From: Sternotherus odoratus
Lineage: Eukaryota; Chordata; Testudines; Kinosternidae
Assembly (NCBI GenBank): GCA_032164245.1
Contig: JAVMKO010000001.1
Location: 62,540,892-62,604,891 of the forward strand
DNA length: 64,000 nucleotides
Reading direction: 5' to 3'
A model generated the notes under the pieces. It was not told the DNA's origin. It made no database searches and was given only the letters and a program-made list of their open reading frames with translations. A program made the position numbers and the translations under genes. This document shows positions 58,101 to 63,886 of this stretch, one piece after another (position 1 is the first letter of the stretch; every line of letters starts with the position of its first letter).

Positions 58101-59309
58101 TTTTTTATTTCTCCTTAAAATAATGAAGGGATTAGTGGAATTCACTGAAGAACAACTACCATAATTTGTTCTTTCTCTGGTCAGTGACTTACCTATACAT
58201 CTCACTTCTACCCTGAACAAAAGATTTATCTGGGAATAAATGAGCACATATCTGTTATGTAAACTTTTCACTGCACAGAAGAGGCAGGATGCAGTTCAGG
58301 AATGAGAAATGATCTGGGGCTTGGCAACTCCTGAATTTTAACCCTGGTTCTGCCACTGCCCCATGTTGTGGCTGTGGGCAAGCTTGGGTAAGTTCTCCAC
58401 CTCTGGTTCCCCATTGCCAAATGGAGATAATATCTACCTTACAATGGCATTTGGAGTATGTACCTTGATATGAATATGTAAAAGCTCAATAAGTTATATA
58501 TTATCCACAGCATTATAAAAACTCTTCTAGGATATGAATATCTGATATTTTGCTTGATGCTAAAAATTGATTAGATTTATAGCTATTAGGTTCACATTTA
58601 CCTGTGCATCATACAGTCAGCATCACATTTATGTCCAGATAAAATATCTACAGTAATAATCTTATTCGGTTTAAGTTTATACTGCCCTTTGCACTTTACC
58701 TTTTCCTCAAGTGCTGCCATTCTCTCTTTTAAGTGTAGCTGCAGACGCTCATTGGATTCTGTCAAAAGTCTGTCTACAGTATCTGATAATCTTTTGTTGT
58801 GCTCCTCATTCATTTTCTCTCTTTGTCTTGCCTTCAGTACAGAACAAAGGAAACAACGATAAGTTTTCAAGTTAATTAATGCCCTATGAAAATGTGAAGA
58901 TTTTATGGTGATTGAAAACATTTTCATTAAAATATCCAGCAACAGAAGAAATTGCAGTTAAGTTCATTTATTGATCAATACACATTAACTCTCGATCAAG
59001 GTATATTAGAAATTTCTGTATCAGCAGACTGTTTATAGCCAACTAAACCTAAATTTAAATCAGATGACTAAATTGTTGAAAAAATACAACACGGATTCTG
59101 CTCTCAGACTCACAAAAGCATTATTCTGCAATTAATGGAGTTGTAGGCAGGTAACCGAGGGTGGAATTTGGCCCTATATTGTCAAATTATAAGCACCGAA
59201 AATAAATAGTTTGCAATACACATACTCTTTGAAGTTCCTGATTCTTTTCTTCAAGTTGAGCTTCCAAGTGTCTCATACGTTCTTCAATGTTACCATGTCT
59301 TTCTTCTGC
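22050..59309 (-). CDS. PPFIA2: PPFIA2 (liprin-alpha-2), central exons; gene continues past both window edges
   Basis: Liprin-alpha proteins are scaffolds of the presynaptic active zone. They bind LAR-type receptor phosphatases through C-terminal SAM domains and active-zone partners through N-terminal coiled coils. Eleven minus-strand exons splice with uninterrupted phase into 458 codons plus 2 bases: 59226-59309, 58700-58831, 57157-57219, 54236-54327, 44530-44665, 43633-43853, 35446-35683, 32888-32917, 31407-31537, 28776-28930 and 22050-22143. Every junction is GT..AG. I chose the alpha-2 paralogue from memory of the vertebrate family: [32 protein letters not shown] and [10 protein letters not shown] fit alpha-2 better than alpha-1, -3 or -4. 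The N-terminal coiled-coil exons (above 59.8 kb) and the three SAM domains (below 1) are not present. No stop or frameshift interrupts the exons, so the gene looks intact. Introns run from 394 bases to more than 22 kb. Confidence 0.95.
22385..22470 (-). repeat. MIR-like remnant
   Basis: ATTATTCCCATTTCACAGAT and the following GGGGGACCAAGACA are the reverse complement of the MIR 3' core. Only about 85 bases remain. Confidence 0.55.
22511..23645 (-). mobile_element. CR1 LINE fragment, about 1.1 kb
   Basis: The plus strand shows the ordered CR1 3' landmarks in reverse: TGGCTAATAGTCATTGA, AAATACTTCCCCCTG, CCTATTAATTTAATTGG, CTCTATCATATCCCCACTAAG, then TTGTTGCCCTTTTCTGAACC and TTCCAATGTC. It is 5'-truncated and carries stops. 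A 59-base palindrome sits at 22792-22850 within it. Confidence 0.88.
22792..22850. repeat. 59-base hairpin with TATAGCC core inside CR1
   Basis: Arms TATAGGATTTTGTGATAG (22792-22809) and CTATCACAAAATCCTATA (22833-22850) are perfect inverted repeats. The 23-base centre contains CTATATATAG twice, itself palindromic. The inversion is interrupted only by the C residues between the units. Confidence 0.9.
24085..24665 (-). mobile_element. CR1 LINE fragment with intact 3' end
   Basis: The plus strand starts TCATAGAATCGTAGAATCAC, the complement of the CR1 3' terminal octamer repeat. The minus strand then decodes to a nearly clean ORF2 C-terminus including [33 protein letters not shown] and [14 protein letters not shown]. 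The open frame (about 119 codons) is more intact than in other CR1 copies here, suggesting a younger insertion. Confidence 0.92.
27425..27640 (-). repeat. MIR/core-SINE
   Basis: Reverse-complement MIR landmarks are present in order: CATTTTACATATAGGCAAC, TGAGGCACAAAAAGGC, AAGTCACAC and then AGCAGAGAATTAAACTGG. About 215 bases remain. Confidence 0.8.
28776..28930 (-). CDS. PPFIA2: PPFIA2 exon: [33 protein letters not shown]
   Basis: This 155-base exon has acceptor TACTTTGCAG|TAGTTTG and donor CAGCTCA|GTAAGG. It encodes [39 protein letters not shown] and [12 protein letters not shown]. The Lys-rich [21 protein letters not shown] block is nearly invariant in vertebrate liprin-alphas and precedes the SAM region. 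Without the splice the frame would read on into intron (SKELVV...), but the next exon at 22050 joins in frame through a split Arg codon. Confidence 0.96.
28931..31406 (-). other. PPFIA2: PPFIA2 intron
   Basis: Mostly AT-rich sequence with no gene that I can see. Around 29942-30005 the motif TTTTATAATGATT recurs in a short AT-rich duplication. Around 30176-30240 a GTGAAATTCTGGTCCC fragment of a common palindromic repeat appears. Around 30290-30450 and 30600-30960 there is GC-richer repeat-like sequence of unknown class. Confidence 0.7.
31407..31537 (-). CDS. PPFIA2: PPFIA2 exon: [27 protein letters not shown]...
   Basis: This 131-base exon starts in phase 0 and ends in phase 2, with acceptor GACTGGTAG|ATTGCA and donor AGAAG|GTAAGA. 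Its 43 codons read [43 protein letters not shown]. The SPPPTPRA motif is a conserved proline-rich hallmark of the family. The split codon is completed as Ser by the exon at 28776-28930. Confidence 0.95.
31795..31890. repeat. Palindromic short repeat (GATCCTGCAAAGAC family)
   Basis: The segment begins TTTGATCCTGCAAAGACC and has an internal inverted pair around AGTAGTCCAATTGAAC and CAATAGGACTACTCAC. Similar fragments occur near 28505-28540, 54850-54900 and 62095-62205. This is an old MITE-like family. Confidence 0.6.
31905..32345. repeat. Unclassified interspersed repeat, possibly LTR-derived
   Basis: GC-richer sequence with internal near-duplication (GGCCTAGTGGTTGGAGCAG following GTGGTTAGAGTAGGTG). 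It ends near AAGCCCTGATTCCTGACTCTC. The style resembles turtle LTR or tRNA-SINE composites, but no termini were established. Confidence 0.4.
32888..32917 (-). CDS. PPFIA2: PPFIA2 30-base microexon [10 protein letters not shown]
   Basis: This exon is only 30 bases and lies between acceptor AAACCGAAG|CCAAGTG and donor CGAAAG|GTATGAC. It encodes [10 protein letters not shown] in phase 0-0, so it can be included or skipped without changing frame. Human liprin-alpha-2 carries the same peptide between MGVMTL and IAVVEE (from memory). It adds a basic patch to the linker. Short symmetric exons like this are often neuron-specific, but that is inference here. Confidence 0.92.
33353..33425 (+). mobile_element. 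CR1 3' end fragment, plus orientation
   Basis: The text TAGTCCTGCTTTGAGCAGG and AGTAGATGATCTCCTGAGG, then CTGATATTCTATTA, is a CR1 3' terminus in forward orientation. It is head to head with the reverse CR1 block that follows. Confidence 0.78.
33465..35290 (-). mobile_element. Long CR1 LINE fragment (reverse transcriptase region), interrupted by a MITE
   Basis: The minus strand decodes to CR1 ORF2 fragments, including a block with [20 protein letters not shown] (about 34380-34440) that corresponds to the DVSKAFDTVSH motif of reverse transcriptase. The C-terminal region is near 33500-33900. Stops and frameshifts are frequent. The 129-base MITE at 33926-34054 splits it. Confidence 0.88.
33926..34054. 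mobile_element. 129-base MITE (CATAGGCG termini) inside CR1
   Basis: The element starts CATAGGCGTGCTAATG and ends GTGCTGCGCGCGCCTATG, an 8-base inverted terminus. It interrupts a CR1 sequence that continues on both sides. Flanking octamers AGTAGAAG and ATTGGAAG match at 6 of 8, which suggests a hAT-type target duplication. Confidence 0.72.
35446..35683 (-). CDS. PPFIA2: PPFIA2 exon: [20 protein letters not shown] and Ser/Pro-rich linker
   Basis: This 238-base exon has acceptor CTCCATAAG|GTTAATCC and donor ACACTG|GTAAGG. One base completes Arg, then 79 codons give the end of the LAMMLQEQ helix ([17 protein letters not shown]), the variable stretch [18 protein letters not shown], and the disordered Ser/Pro tract [19 protein letters not shown] ending MDRMGVMTL. 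The Ser-Pro and Thr-Pro pairs are plausible proline-directed kinase targets (inference). Confidence 0.96.
36240..36745. repeat. Purine-rich GGGATGGAGAGAA minisatellite
   Basis: Nearly every base on the plus strand is A or G with occasional T, in imperfect GGATGGAGAGAAGG units. Ser/Pro-rich open frames on the minus strand arise only from this composition. The tract could form triplex DNA (inference). Confidence 0.88.
36845..36898. repeat. 54-base perfect hairpin (copy 1)
   Basis: Arms of 24 bases starting GTTTTATGACTCATAATCAC and a 6-base loop ATTCAG. Each arm holds TGACTCA, the AP-1 consensus. Copy 2 is at 37042-37095. Confidence 0.95.
37042..37095. repeat. 54-base perfect hairpin (copy 2, inverted)
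   Basis: Identical to copy 1 but reverse-complemented: only the loop (CTGAAT instead of ATTCAG) shows the orientation. It lies in the right arm of the long inverted repeat. Confidence 0.95.
37308..37396. repeat. 89-base hairpin (41-base arms, 7-base loop)
   Basis: Arms start TACCTAAGGAC and end CTCCGATGAGC, with two mismatches and loop GCAGTTT. It sits exactly at the outer edge of the right arm of the long inverted repeat and has no counterpart on the left. It could be a separate tiny MITE with TA ends. Confidence 0.93.
37664..38340. mobile_element. Solo LTR, 677 bases, with 4-base TSD
   Basis: The repeat starts TGTGACGGAGTCAGACC and ends GAGCTTTGACACA (TG...CA). GTAT is duplicated at 37660-37663 and 38341-38344. 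No internal retroviral or Gypsy sequence is adjacent, so recombination between two LTRs has left a solo copy. A related LTR start (TGTAACGGAGTCGG) is at 63887. Confidence 0.82.
39022..39671. mobile_element. LTR-like repeat with TATA box
   Basis: Starts near TGTGGGCTGCACCCCC and ends near GCCCCACTACA. It contains CTATATAAAAGGG at 39161, a good TATA box. The ends are TG...CA but no target duplication is visible, so the borders are approximate. Confidence 0.5.
41245..42110 (+). mobile_element. CR1-like LINE fragment (between endonuclease and reverse transcriptase)
   Basis: Plus-strand translation, with frameshifts, gives [18 protein letters not shown] at 41254, [12 protein letters not shown] at about 41343, EPTKGQENL near 41445, then [21 protein letters not shown] and [17 protein letters not shown] (about 41850-41897), ending [12 protein letters not shown]. 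This order is that of CR1-clade LINE ORF2. It is dead. Confidence 0.82.
43633..43853 (-). CDS. PPFIA2: PPFIA2 exon: acidic segment and [13 protein letters not shown] helix
   Basis: This 221-base exon starts in phase 0 and ends in phase 2, with acceptor TGCTTAG|GTTAAA and donor ATAAG|GTACCT. It encodes [18 protein letters not shown], then [36 protein letters not shown] and [19 protein letters not shown]. The acidic run DIDDDD and the helix are conserved in the liprin-alpha central region. It is the longest conserved block in this window after the exon at 35446-35683. Confidence 0.96.
43854..44529 (-). other. PPFIA2: PPFIA2 intron, 676 bases
   Basis: AT-rich. Contains small CTATAAAT micro-duplications near 44341-44385. 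Nothing else is seen. Confidence 0.7.
44530..44665 (-). CDS. PPFIA2: PPFIA2 exon: [13 protein letters not shown] / [16 protein letters not shown]
   Basis: This 136-base exon has acceptor CTTTTTCAG|ATCTCACC and donor CCAAAG|GTTAACC. One base completes Arg, then 45 codons run [28 protein letters not shown] and [17 protein letters not shown]. The dense arginine patch lies in the linker between the coiled coils and the central acidic segment. The residues match liprin-alpha-2, where this linker differs most between paralogues. Confidence 0.95.
45178..45223. repeat. Perfect 23-base tandem duplication
   Basis: GTACTATGTTAATAGATTA + ACTA occurs twice, back to back, without a mismatch. Confidence 0.95.
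46541..46920. mobile_element. Truncated hAT-like element with GC minisatellite and G18 run
   Basis: The left terminus is CAGGGGTGGGGAACCTCTGG, but no matching right terminus was found. The body is made of GGCTCGCGCCTGGGGGAGCC units, ending in a poly-G tract around 46873-46890. The Ala/Arg/Gly-rich open frames on both strands are by-products of this composition. Confidence 0.7.
47340..48520 (+). mobile_element. Non-LTR retrotransposon reverse transcriptase fragment, split by a hAT element
   Basis: Frameshifted plus-strand translation shows a decayed LPEKCRE motif (about 47395), [15 protein letters not shown] residues (47440-47470) and KLGVLGIP. After the hAT insertion come [20 protein letters not shown] (47774) and [15 protein letters not shown] (47974), then [12 protein letters not shown] near 48080 and KRLRWLGHI near 48266. 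This is the palm-to-thumb order of a LINE reverse transcriptase. Stops show it is inactive. The clade is uncertain. Confidence 0.82.
47511..47768. mobile_element. Left-truncated hAT-like element inside the LINE
   Basis: It matches 18940-19195 of the complete copy at 18891-19198, including ATATTTTAATGTTTTTAGAAG-like and GACCAGTGGCCAGGACC blocks. The right terminus GGTTGCCTACCCTTG is present, but the left 50 bases are missing. Confidence 0.8.
50404..50968. mobile_element. hAT-like element, 565 bases, perfect 8-base TSD
   Basis: The ends are CAGGGGTGGGCAAACTAAGG and, reverse-complemented, CAGGGGTGGGCAAACTTTTT. The octamer GTTTAATG flanks both sides exactly (50396-50403 and 50969-50976). The core is G-rich and non-coding. 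Confidence 0.93.
51203..53050. mobile_element. Very long solo LTR (1848 bases) with perfect 5-base TSD
   Basis: The repeat starts TGTCTGTTACAGC and ends CTGGCAGGGACA, giving TGTC...GACA ends. AAAAC is duplicated at 51198-51202 and 53051-53055. An AATAAA polyadenylation signal lies at 52978-52983, about 70 bases before the end. Internal tandem segments occur: two TTAAGTTGTTTACCA units (51301-51390) and CTTGGTCTGTGTCTTAAAACC repeats (52050-52140). There is no gag, pol or env sequence. The endogenous retrovirus or Gypsy class is not resolved. Confidence 0.82.
53591..53887. mobile_element. Harbinger-like MITE, 297 bases, TSD TAA
   Basis: The ends GGGCGGGTCTTCAT and TGAAGACCTACCT are inverted. 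TAA flanks both sides (53588-53590, 53888-53890), the three-base duplication expected of Harbinger elements. It is the same family as 10684-11945 and gives its uninterrupted form. Confidence 0.8.
54236..54327 (-). CDS. PPFIA2: PPFIA2 exon: [18 protein letters not shown]...
   Basis: This 92-base exon starts in phase 0 and ends in phase 2, with acceptor CTCTTTTCAG|GAAAGA and donor TCAAG|GTAACT. The product is [19 protein letters not shown] followed by [11 protein letters not shown] and two bases of an Arg codon. It closes the long coiled coil and begins the linker. The split Arg codon is completed by the first base of the exon at 44530-44665, more than 9.5 kb away. Confidence 0.93.
54805..55050. 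repeat. Cluster of short direct duplications
   Basis: TTCAGGAACGTACTCAAG occurs twice (about 54815 and 54841), GCAGATGTTACAACA twice (54986 and 55001) and TAAATATAAGAGG twice (55022 and 55035). Part of the block is an old palindromic-repeat fragment. Confidence 0.85.
56185..56425 (-). repeat. MIR/core-SINE
   Basis: The plus strand shows ATTATCCCATTTTACACATG, GGAACTGAGGCACAGAGAC, CCCAAGGTCACACAGC and GGGAATTGAATCAC, the reverse of the MIR consensus landmarks. It is one of the better preserved copies here. Confidence 0.88.
57157..57219 (-). CDS. PPFIA2: PPFIA2 exon: [21 protein letters not shown]
   Basis: This 63-base, phase 0-0 exon has acceptor TTCTGTCCTAG|AATG and donor GACAAG|GTAATA. Its 21 residues continue the coiled coil between MAALEEK and ERLSEEI. 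It matches the alpha-2 paralogue closely and contributes about six heptad turns. Confidence 0.93.
57220..58699 (-). other. PPFIA2: PPFIA2 intron with one MIR
   Basis: AT-rich, with a MIR at 58285-58500. No other feature was recognised. Confidence 0.7.
58285..58500 (+). repeat. MIR/core-SINE, plus orientation
   Basis: Landmarks in forward order: CCTGGTTCTGCCACTGCC, GTGGGCAAGCTTGGGTAAG, CTGGTTCCCCATTGCC and AAATGGAGATAATATCTACC. Confidence 0.82.
58700..58831 (-). CDS. PPFIA2: PPFIA2 exon: coiled coil [14 protein letters not shown]...
   Basis: This 132-base, phase 0-0 exon lies between acceptor CTGAAG|GCAAGA and donor GAAAAG|GTAAAG. It encodes 44 residues, including [19 protein letters not shown] and [17 protein letters not shown]. 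This is one of the most conserved coiled-coil blocks of the family. On the minus strand the frame stays open for a short way past the donor (VKCKGQ...), but the GT donor and the following exon at 57157-57219 show this is intron. Confidence 0.95.
58832..59225 (-). other. PPFIA2: PPFIA2 intron, 394 bases
   Basis: Shortest intron among the recognised exons. Nothing else is seen in it apart from a GGTGGAATTTGGCCC repeat scrap near 59160. Confidence 0.75.
59226..59309 (-). CDS. PPFIA2: PPFIA2 exon: coiled coil AEERHGN...
   Basis: This 84-base, phase 0-0 exon has acceptor TTTTTTTACAG|GCAGAAG and donor AAAGA|GTATGTG. Its 28 codons begin [19 protein letters not shown] and end EEKNQELQR. The residues are a charged heptad-rich coiled-coil segment typical of all liprin-alphas, part of the multimerisation region. 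The frame continues directly into the exon at 58700-58831. Confidence 0.95.
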
Positions 59310-59731
59310 CTGTAAAAAAAAATAGGAAGGCTCGGTTTGAAATTTAAAGTGCTTTGCAAATCTTTATGTCAGCAAAGTTTAAACAAAATATAAAGCAAGC
59401 TACTACTAACTGCAAACTTAGTTTTCAAAAAATAAACTGTATTCAAACAGACAGCTGAACAGCATTGCTTGAAATGTGTCAGCTACACAGGCCTGTTACA
59501 CCCAAGCATCAGCAAAATATTGGAGTTATTTATGAGCAATGGAATCAGCCAAATGTAACATGCAGACTGTGCATGGTTTGAACACAAACCTGCCATCGGA
59601 AAATTGTAAGCTCCTGAAGCACTGAACTGCACGATGGTTGATTATCAATAAAAATAATAATTAAAAAAATAAATGAAAACAAATCAGATGGAATCTATTT
59701 AGCAATAGAAAGTAAAGTCCAGTAGGACTAC
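59310..59731 (-). other. PPFIA2: Intron between the candidate cassette exon and AEERHGN exon
   Basis: This 422-base AT-rich stretch has no repeat or coding signal that I recognise. Confidence 0.65.
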
Positions 59732-59818
59732 CTTCCTACGTATGGAGATCATTTCTTGTAGCTTAGCTTCCATAACATATTGATAATCATCAGATGAGGT
59801 AGAAGAGGTTGGATCAGA
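59732..59818 (-). CDS. PPFIA2: Candidate PPFIA2 cassette exon (87 bases, phase 0-0)
   Basis: On the minus strand a pyrimidine-rich tract (CTCCTTTTCCTTAACTTGTTAG) precedes this segment and AAG|GTAGTC follows it. It encodes 29 open residues, beginning SDPTSSTSSDDYQYVMEAK and ending LQEMISIRRK, in the same frame as the next exon. It is a multiple of three, so inclusion or skipping keeps the frame. In the liprin-alpha family the residue before AEERHGN is the end of an ALTK segment, so this exon would insert a Ser/Thr-rich acidic stretch plus a short helix into the second coiled-coil region. I do not recognise the peptide from the canonical proteins. It may be an alternative exon already known in other vertebrates, or a cryptic exon. 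The upstream partner exon is outside the window. Confidence 0.6.
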
Positions 59819-62782
59819 CTAACAAGTTAAGGAAAAGGAGAGGGACAAAATTGAAAAATCAGAACGAAAGACACTGACACTGAAAAGAACACAGCACAGA
59901 ATGCTTAAACGAAAAGTGTGACTGAAAATTTATTACTTTGACTGAATTTTATGTGGAATAAACTACACTGATAGTTGGTGGATGTGATGCAGTTGATGTA
60001 GATCAACTTAAAATAATGACAGGAATGCTAAAAAAAAAGCTATCAACTTAGATATGGAAGGTTAGTGATGGCTGGCTGATGAAAGGTTACTATAGAGTGA
60101 AATCAGAGCAACTCTGGCTAATACAGTCTAATATAGTAGTTGGAATTATGGTGAACTAAACACCAGAAAATGATGTTGAGAGGCCAATGTCAGGAAGTTC
60201 TTTAGGATTCTTGCTACCACTTTATAGGAATGAAAACAATGCACATGTGTTGTAGAATATACTAAATTAATGGATTAGTCATTTACAGTAACTATGCAAT
60301 ATAATGCCAGTTTCCCTCATTACTACAAAACACAAAGAATTAACCATATAAAATAAAGCTCAAAGTTTTAGGATTCTATTTTAGATCAATAATAGATCAA
60401 GTCGTCCCTTTTTATTCTAGTAAAACAAAATAGTTCCCAAATTTTTTGAAGGTGAGCCCTTTGCAAGATCAGGGTCATAGTTAAGAGAAGAACCTCTAAA
60501 TAGAAATGCATTAATCTGTTAAAACAAAATTTAAAACAGTTAGGTACTGAATATGAAATATGGTAGTCCATCCAAAGATTCAACACTTTTCTGAAAGAAC
60601 AGCTGAATAAGTCATTTGTTCTAAAATATGGGTCTTCATGTTCCCTCTTACCAAGGAAGTCTTCAATAACATTGTAACACTGGATGTTATCTTGAATTTG
60701 TTGGTATGGAAACAAGACACATGGCTAAGGAGCACAGATAGCACCCTGCTACCAATGCCTGGTCTTTGTGAGCTCCTGATTGCTAAACACTCTGAATAGT
60801 CATTCTCTCAGGTGGTGAACTCTAGGTCACCAGATGAGCAAATTCTCAACACATCTAACATTATTAATAAAGTAATACTTGGTTAGTGAGACTGTGTCAA
60901 CTACAAATGACTTACCAAAAAATAGTTAAGTATATTTATCAAAGTAATTACCATTAGTACACCATAATTTAAAATCACTCCAATTTATTATCAGAACTAA
61001 AGTTATTGACACAAAATTGGACTGATGTACAATTTTATAAATATAAACTGCAACTGTCAGTATGAATTAATTCCTATTACAAACTGTCTGAATATACATA
61101 TACGTGATATATGAAGTTTTATGCCTAACCACTGGGTTTTTTTAATAATATGTTATTTAGTTAACATCATTTTCAACTGCCAAGTATTTATAAAGTTTAT
61201 TCATTTGTAAAATGTAAAGGGTAAATGTAAATGTCCCAGATAATTCTTTGATTAATTTAGCCTCTTTTTCTGATTGTGGATTATCTGCAGATTGTGATTT
61301 CTTTGGATTAGTCATTATTTGAAACTACTCTATTTTTACTTATTACTATACGGACTAACCACAGTCAGTTCGATATTGAGTATTCAGTACTCAATGTTAT
61401 AAATTTGAGCTTTATAAGTTAGTTGTATTTCATCACATACGTCACATGGTATAGTTTCTTTTCCCTTATTGGATTAATATAACTCCTAAAATCAGTAATA
61501 GGACTTGAAAAAATTTATCAGAGCTCTGAATCACTGATCGAGAGGTAGCAGAAACACAATATTAGGGAACTGTAGATTATTTTAAACCTTTTACTTTCAG
61601 GGTCACAGAGAACTTCCTAGAAAATTAAGAAAATTAAGCTACTTGAGGTTTAATGGCTGAGTGCAAAGTTAAATTTAATTTATTCTCTCCACTTTCACAT
61701 AAATAATTGTATGCACATGGAAGCTCCTTATATGTTCAAACACATTACTTCTAGCATTGAAGAGCACCTCACTCAAGACTTCTGATAAGTGGTTCTGCCT
61801 TGTATAGCACACACTTGATAGAGAAGTCTGGACAGCTGTTTCATTCAAATGTGCTGCTCTATATTTTAAATTGTAGGAAGGATTTTCATTTGAAATCATA
61901 CGATGGATAATTCTTTAACTGCATGATTTGTCTGAGGCACCACTAAAACAAATAGGGTAGAAGACCAAACTATTTATTGTTATATGAAAAACTCTATACA
62001 TATTTCTGACCAAAATGCACACAGCCTCTTTATAAGTATCTGATTATCGAGTCCTTATGATGACTATCATGCATGTTAGAATCCACACCTCTGATTTAGC
62101 AAAGTACTTAAGCACAGGTGTAAGCAGACATATTTATTTCAGTTAGATTACTCATATGCTTAAAGTTATATACTTGCTTAAATAACCCGAGCCCTAGTCA
62201 TCAAGGCATCTGATATTTTATAATTTCTATTATAAAAGGCAATGAGTCTGATTTTCATTTACATCAAAGCCTCTTTACACTGCTCTAGTAGTCTTTTATT
62301 TAATGTATAATCATTTAATGTAAATGAGAATAAAGACCAATATCATAATCCCCAAAAATATTTTTTTTAACGTTCAAGCATATTGGTTCTCCTTCAACTT
62401 TCTTTTGGATCTTTTTGTCCCTAAAATTTGCTCCTTTAATTATATTCTATTTGGGACACTGTAAACTAACTGCAGTTGCTGGTCCAGTTGATGCAGAGGG
62501 AGAATTAGTAAATTTTAGATGGGGATGTGTACCTTGTTTATTTGCAGACCTATAATTCAACTAAGTACACTTAAAGCTTAAAGTTCTAGTGATATTGTAA
62601 TAAATGACTCCGGTCCAACTGAGATTTAAACATGCTTTAAAAGTGAGACTTTTATGATTTAAAAGTGCATTGGAAAACATACTAGCGGCCAAAGGAATTA
62701 CACTAATTTTTTGGCTGCTATTTTGTATTGACTTTGCTCAAATATGACATAATCAAATGCCAAACTTTTAATATTTTCTCAG

Positions 62783-62935
62783 GGTACCGAGGGCTGCGCT
62801 ATAGACTCTGGCCATAAGGCCTCACTGTCCTGAACCGAGGGCTGTGTTATAGACTCTGGCCATAAGGCCTTGCTGTCCTGCACCTAAGGGCCCCTTTATG
62901 GACTCTGGCCCTTAGGCCACGCTGCCCTGGCCCCA
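62783..62935. repeat. Tandem repeat, about 55-base unit, three copies
   Basis: Units share ATAGACTCTGGCCATAAGGC preceded by CCGAGGGCTG and followed by a CTGTCCTG end. The third copy is more diverged (TATGGACTCTGGCCCTTAGG). Confidence 0.88.
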
Positions 62936-63570
62936 GGGGCGTAAACCTTCACACAATCCCAGAAGCCCCCTGGGCCAGGAGTGGTTTTACCATGAAATAA
63001 ACCATGTGGTGGTCCCCAAAATGCAGGACCAATTTCATTTGACAACCTGCCCCTGAGTCCCGGCCAGCGGCACAGCAGGGCTCAGGCAGGCAAGCTGTCT
63101 GCTTGCCATGGCCAGTGGCCCCAGGCTGCTCCTGGAAGCAACCGGCTGCTGGCACATCTCTTTCACCCCCGGCAGCACACAGAGACCCGCTGTCCCTCTC
63201 CCACCCAGGAGCTCACAGAGATGTGCCAGCAGCAGGGTTAAGATGGCTCCCTGCCCGTTATGCCTCCCTCCCTCCGCGCCACTCTTGGAAGCAGCCGGCA
63301 TGTCCCCATGGCTTCTGTGTGCATGTGTGTGTGTGTGTGTCTCTGCGCGCTGCCCCTAGCGTCGACTCTGTAGCTCCCATTGGCTGGGAACTGTGGCCAA
63401 TGGGAGCTGCAGGGTCGGTACCTGTGGGCAGCAACATACGGTGACCCATTGGTCCCTCCCCAACCTAGGAGCTGTTGCCAGAAGGGTGTGTGTGCTGGTC
63501 GCTGTGGGAGCTGCGCCGCCTGAGGTAAGCGCCACCCACCTGCCCCTGCCCAGAGCCCGCACCAAAATTT
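62936..63570. repeat. GC-rich repeat sharing hAT-core motifs
   Basis: Contains CTCCCATTGGCTGGGAAC and CCAATGGGAGCTGCAGG, also found in the hAT-like element at 12416-13221. There is a short (TG)n run at 63320-63341. Termini are not clear. Open frames in it are compositional. Confidence 0.55.
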
Positions 63571-63886
63571 CCTCCCAGAGACTGTCCCGCCACCCTTCCT
63601 CCATCCCAATCATTTGCCCCAATCAAGGTGCCTCACTTTATTTTTATTTACTTCCCATTACTTATAATATAGATGGAAAATGAAGAAAAAATGAATGAAA
63701 AATGTGTGGGGTGGGATAAGAATGTTTTTTTTTCTTGGCTAGGTCCTCACAAAGGAGGGAGGGGGGAAAATATGAAGCTGTGCACAGGGTCCCACTAATT
63801 CTAAATCAACCACTTCCCTGGGCACCTACTCCTGTGTTCTATCTTGATATCTGCCTGCACTCTGACCCTTGGTCTGAAATGGACTA

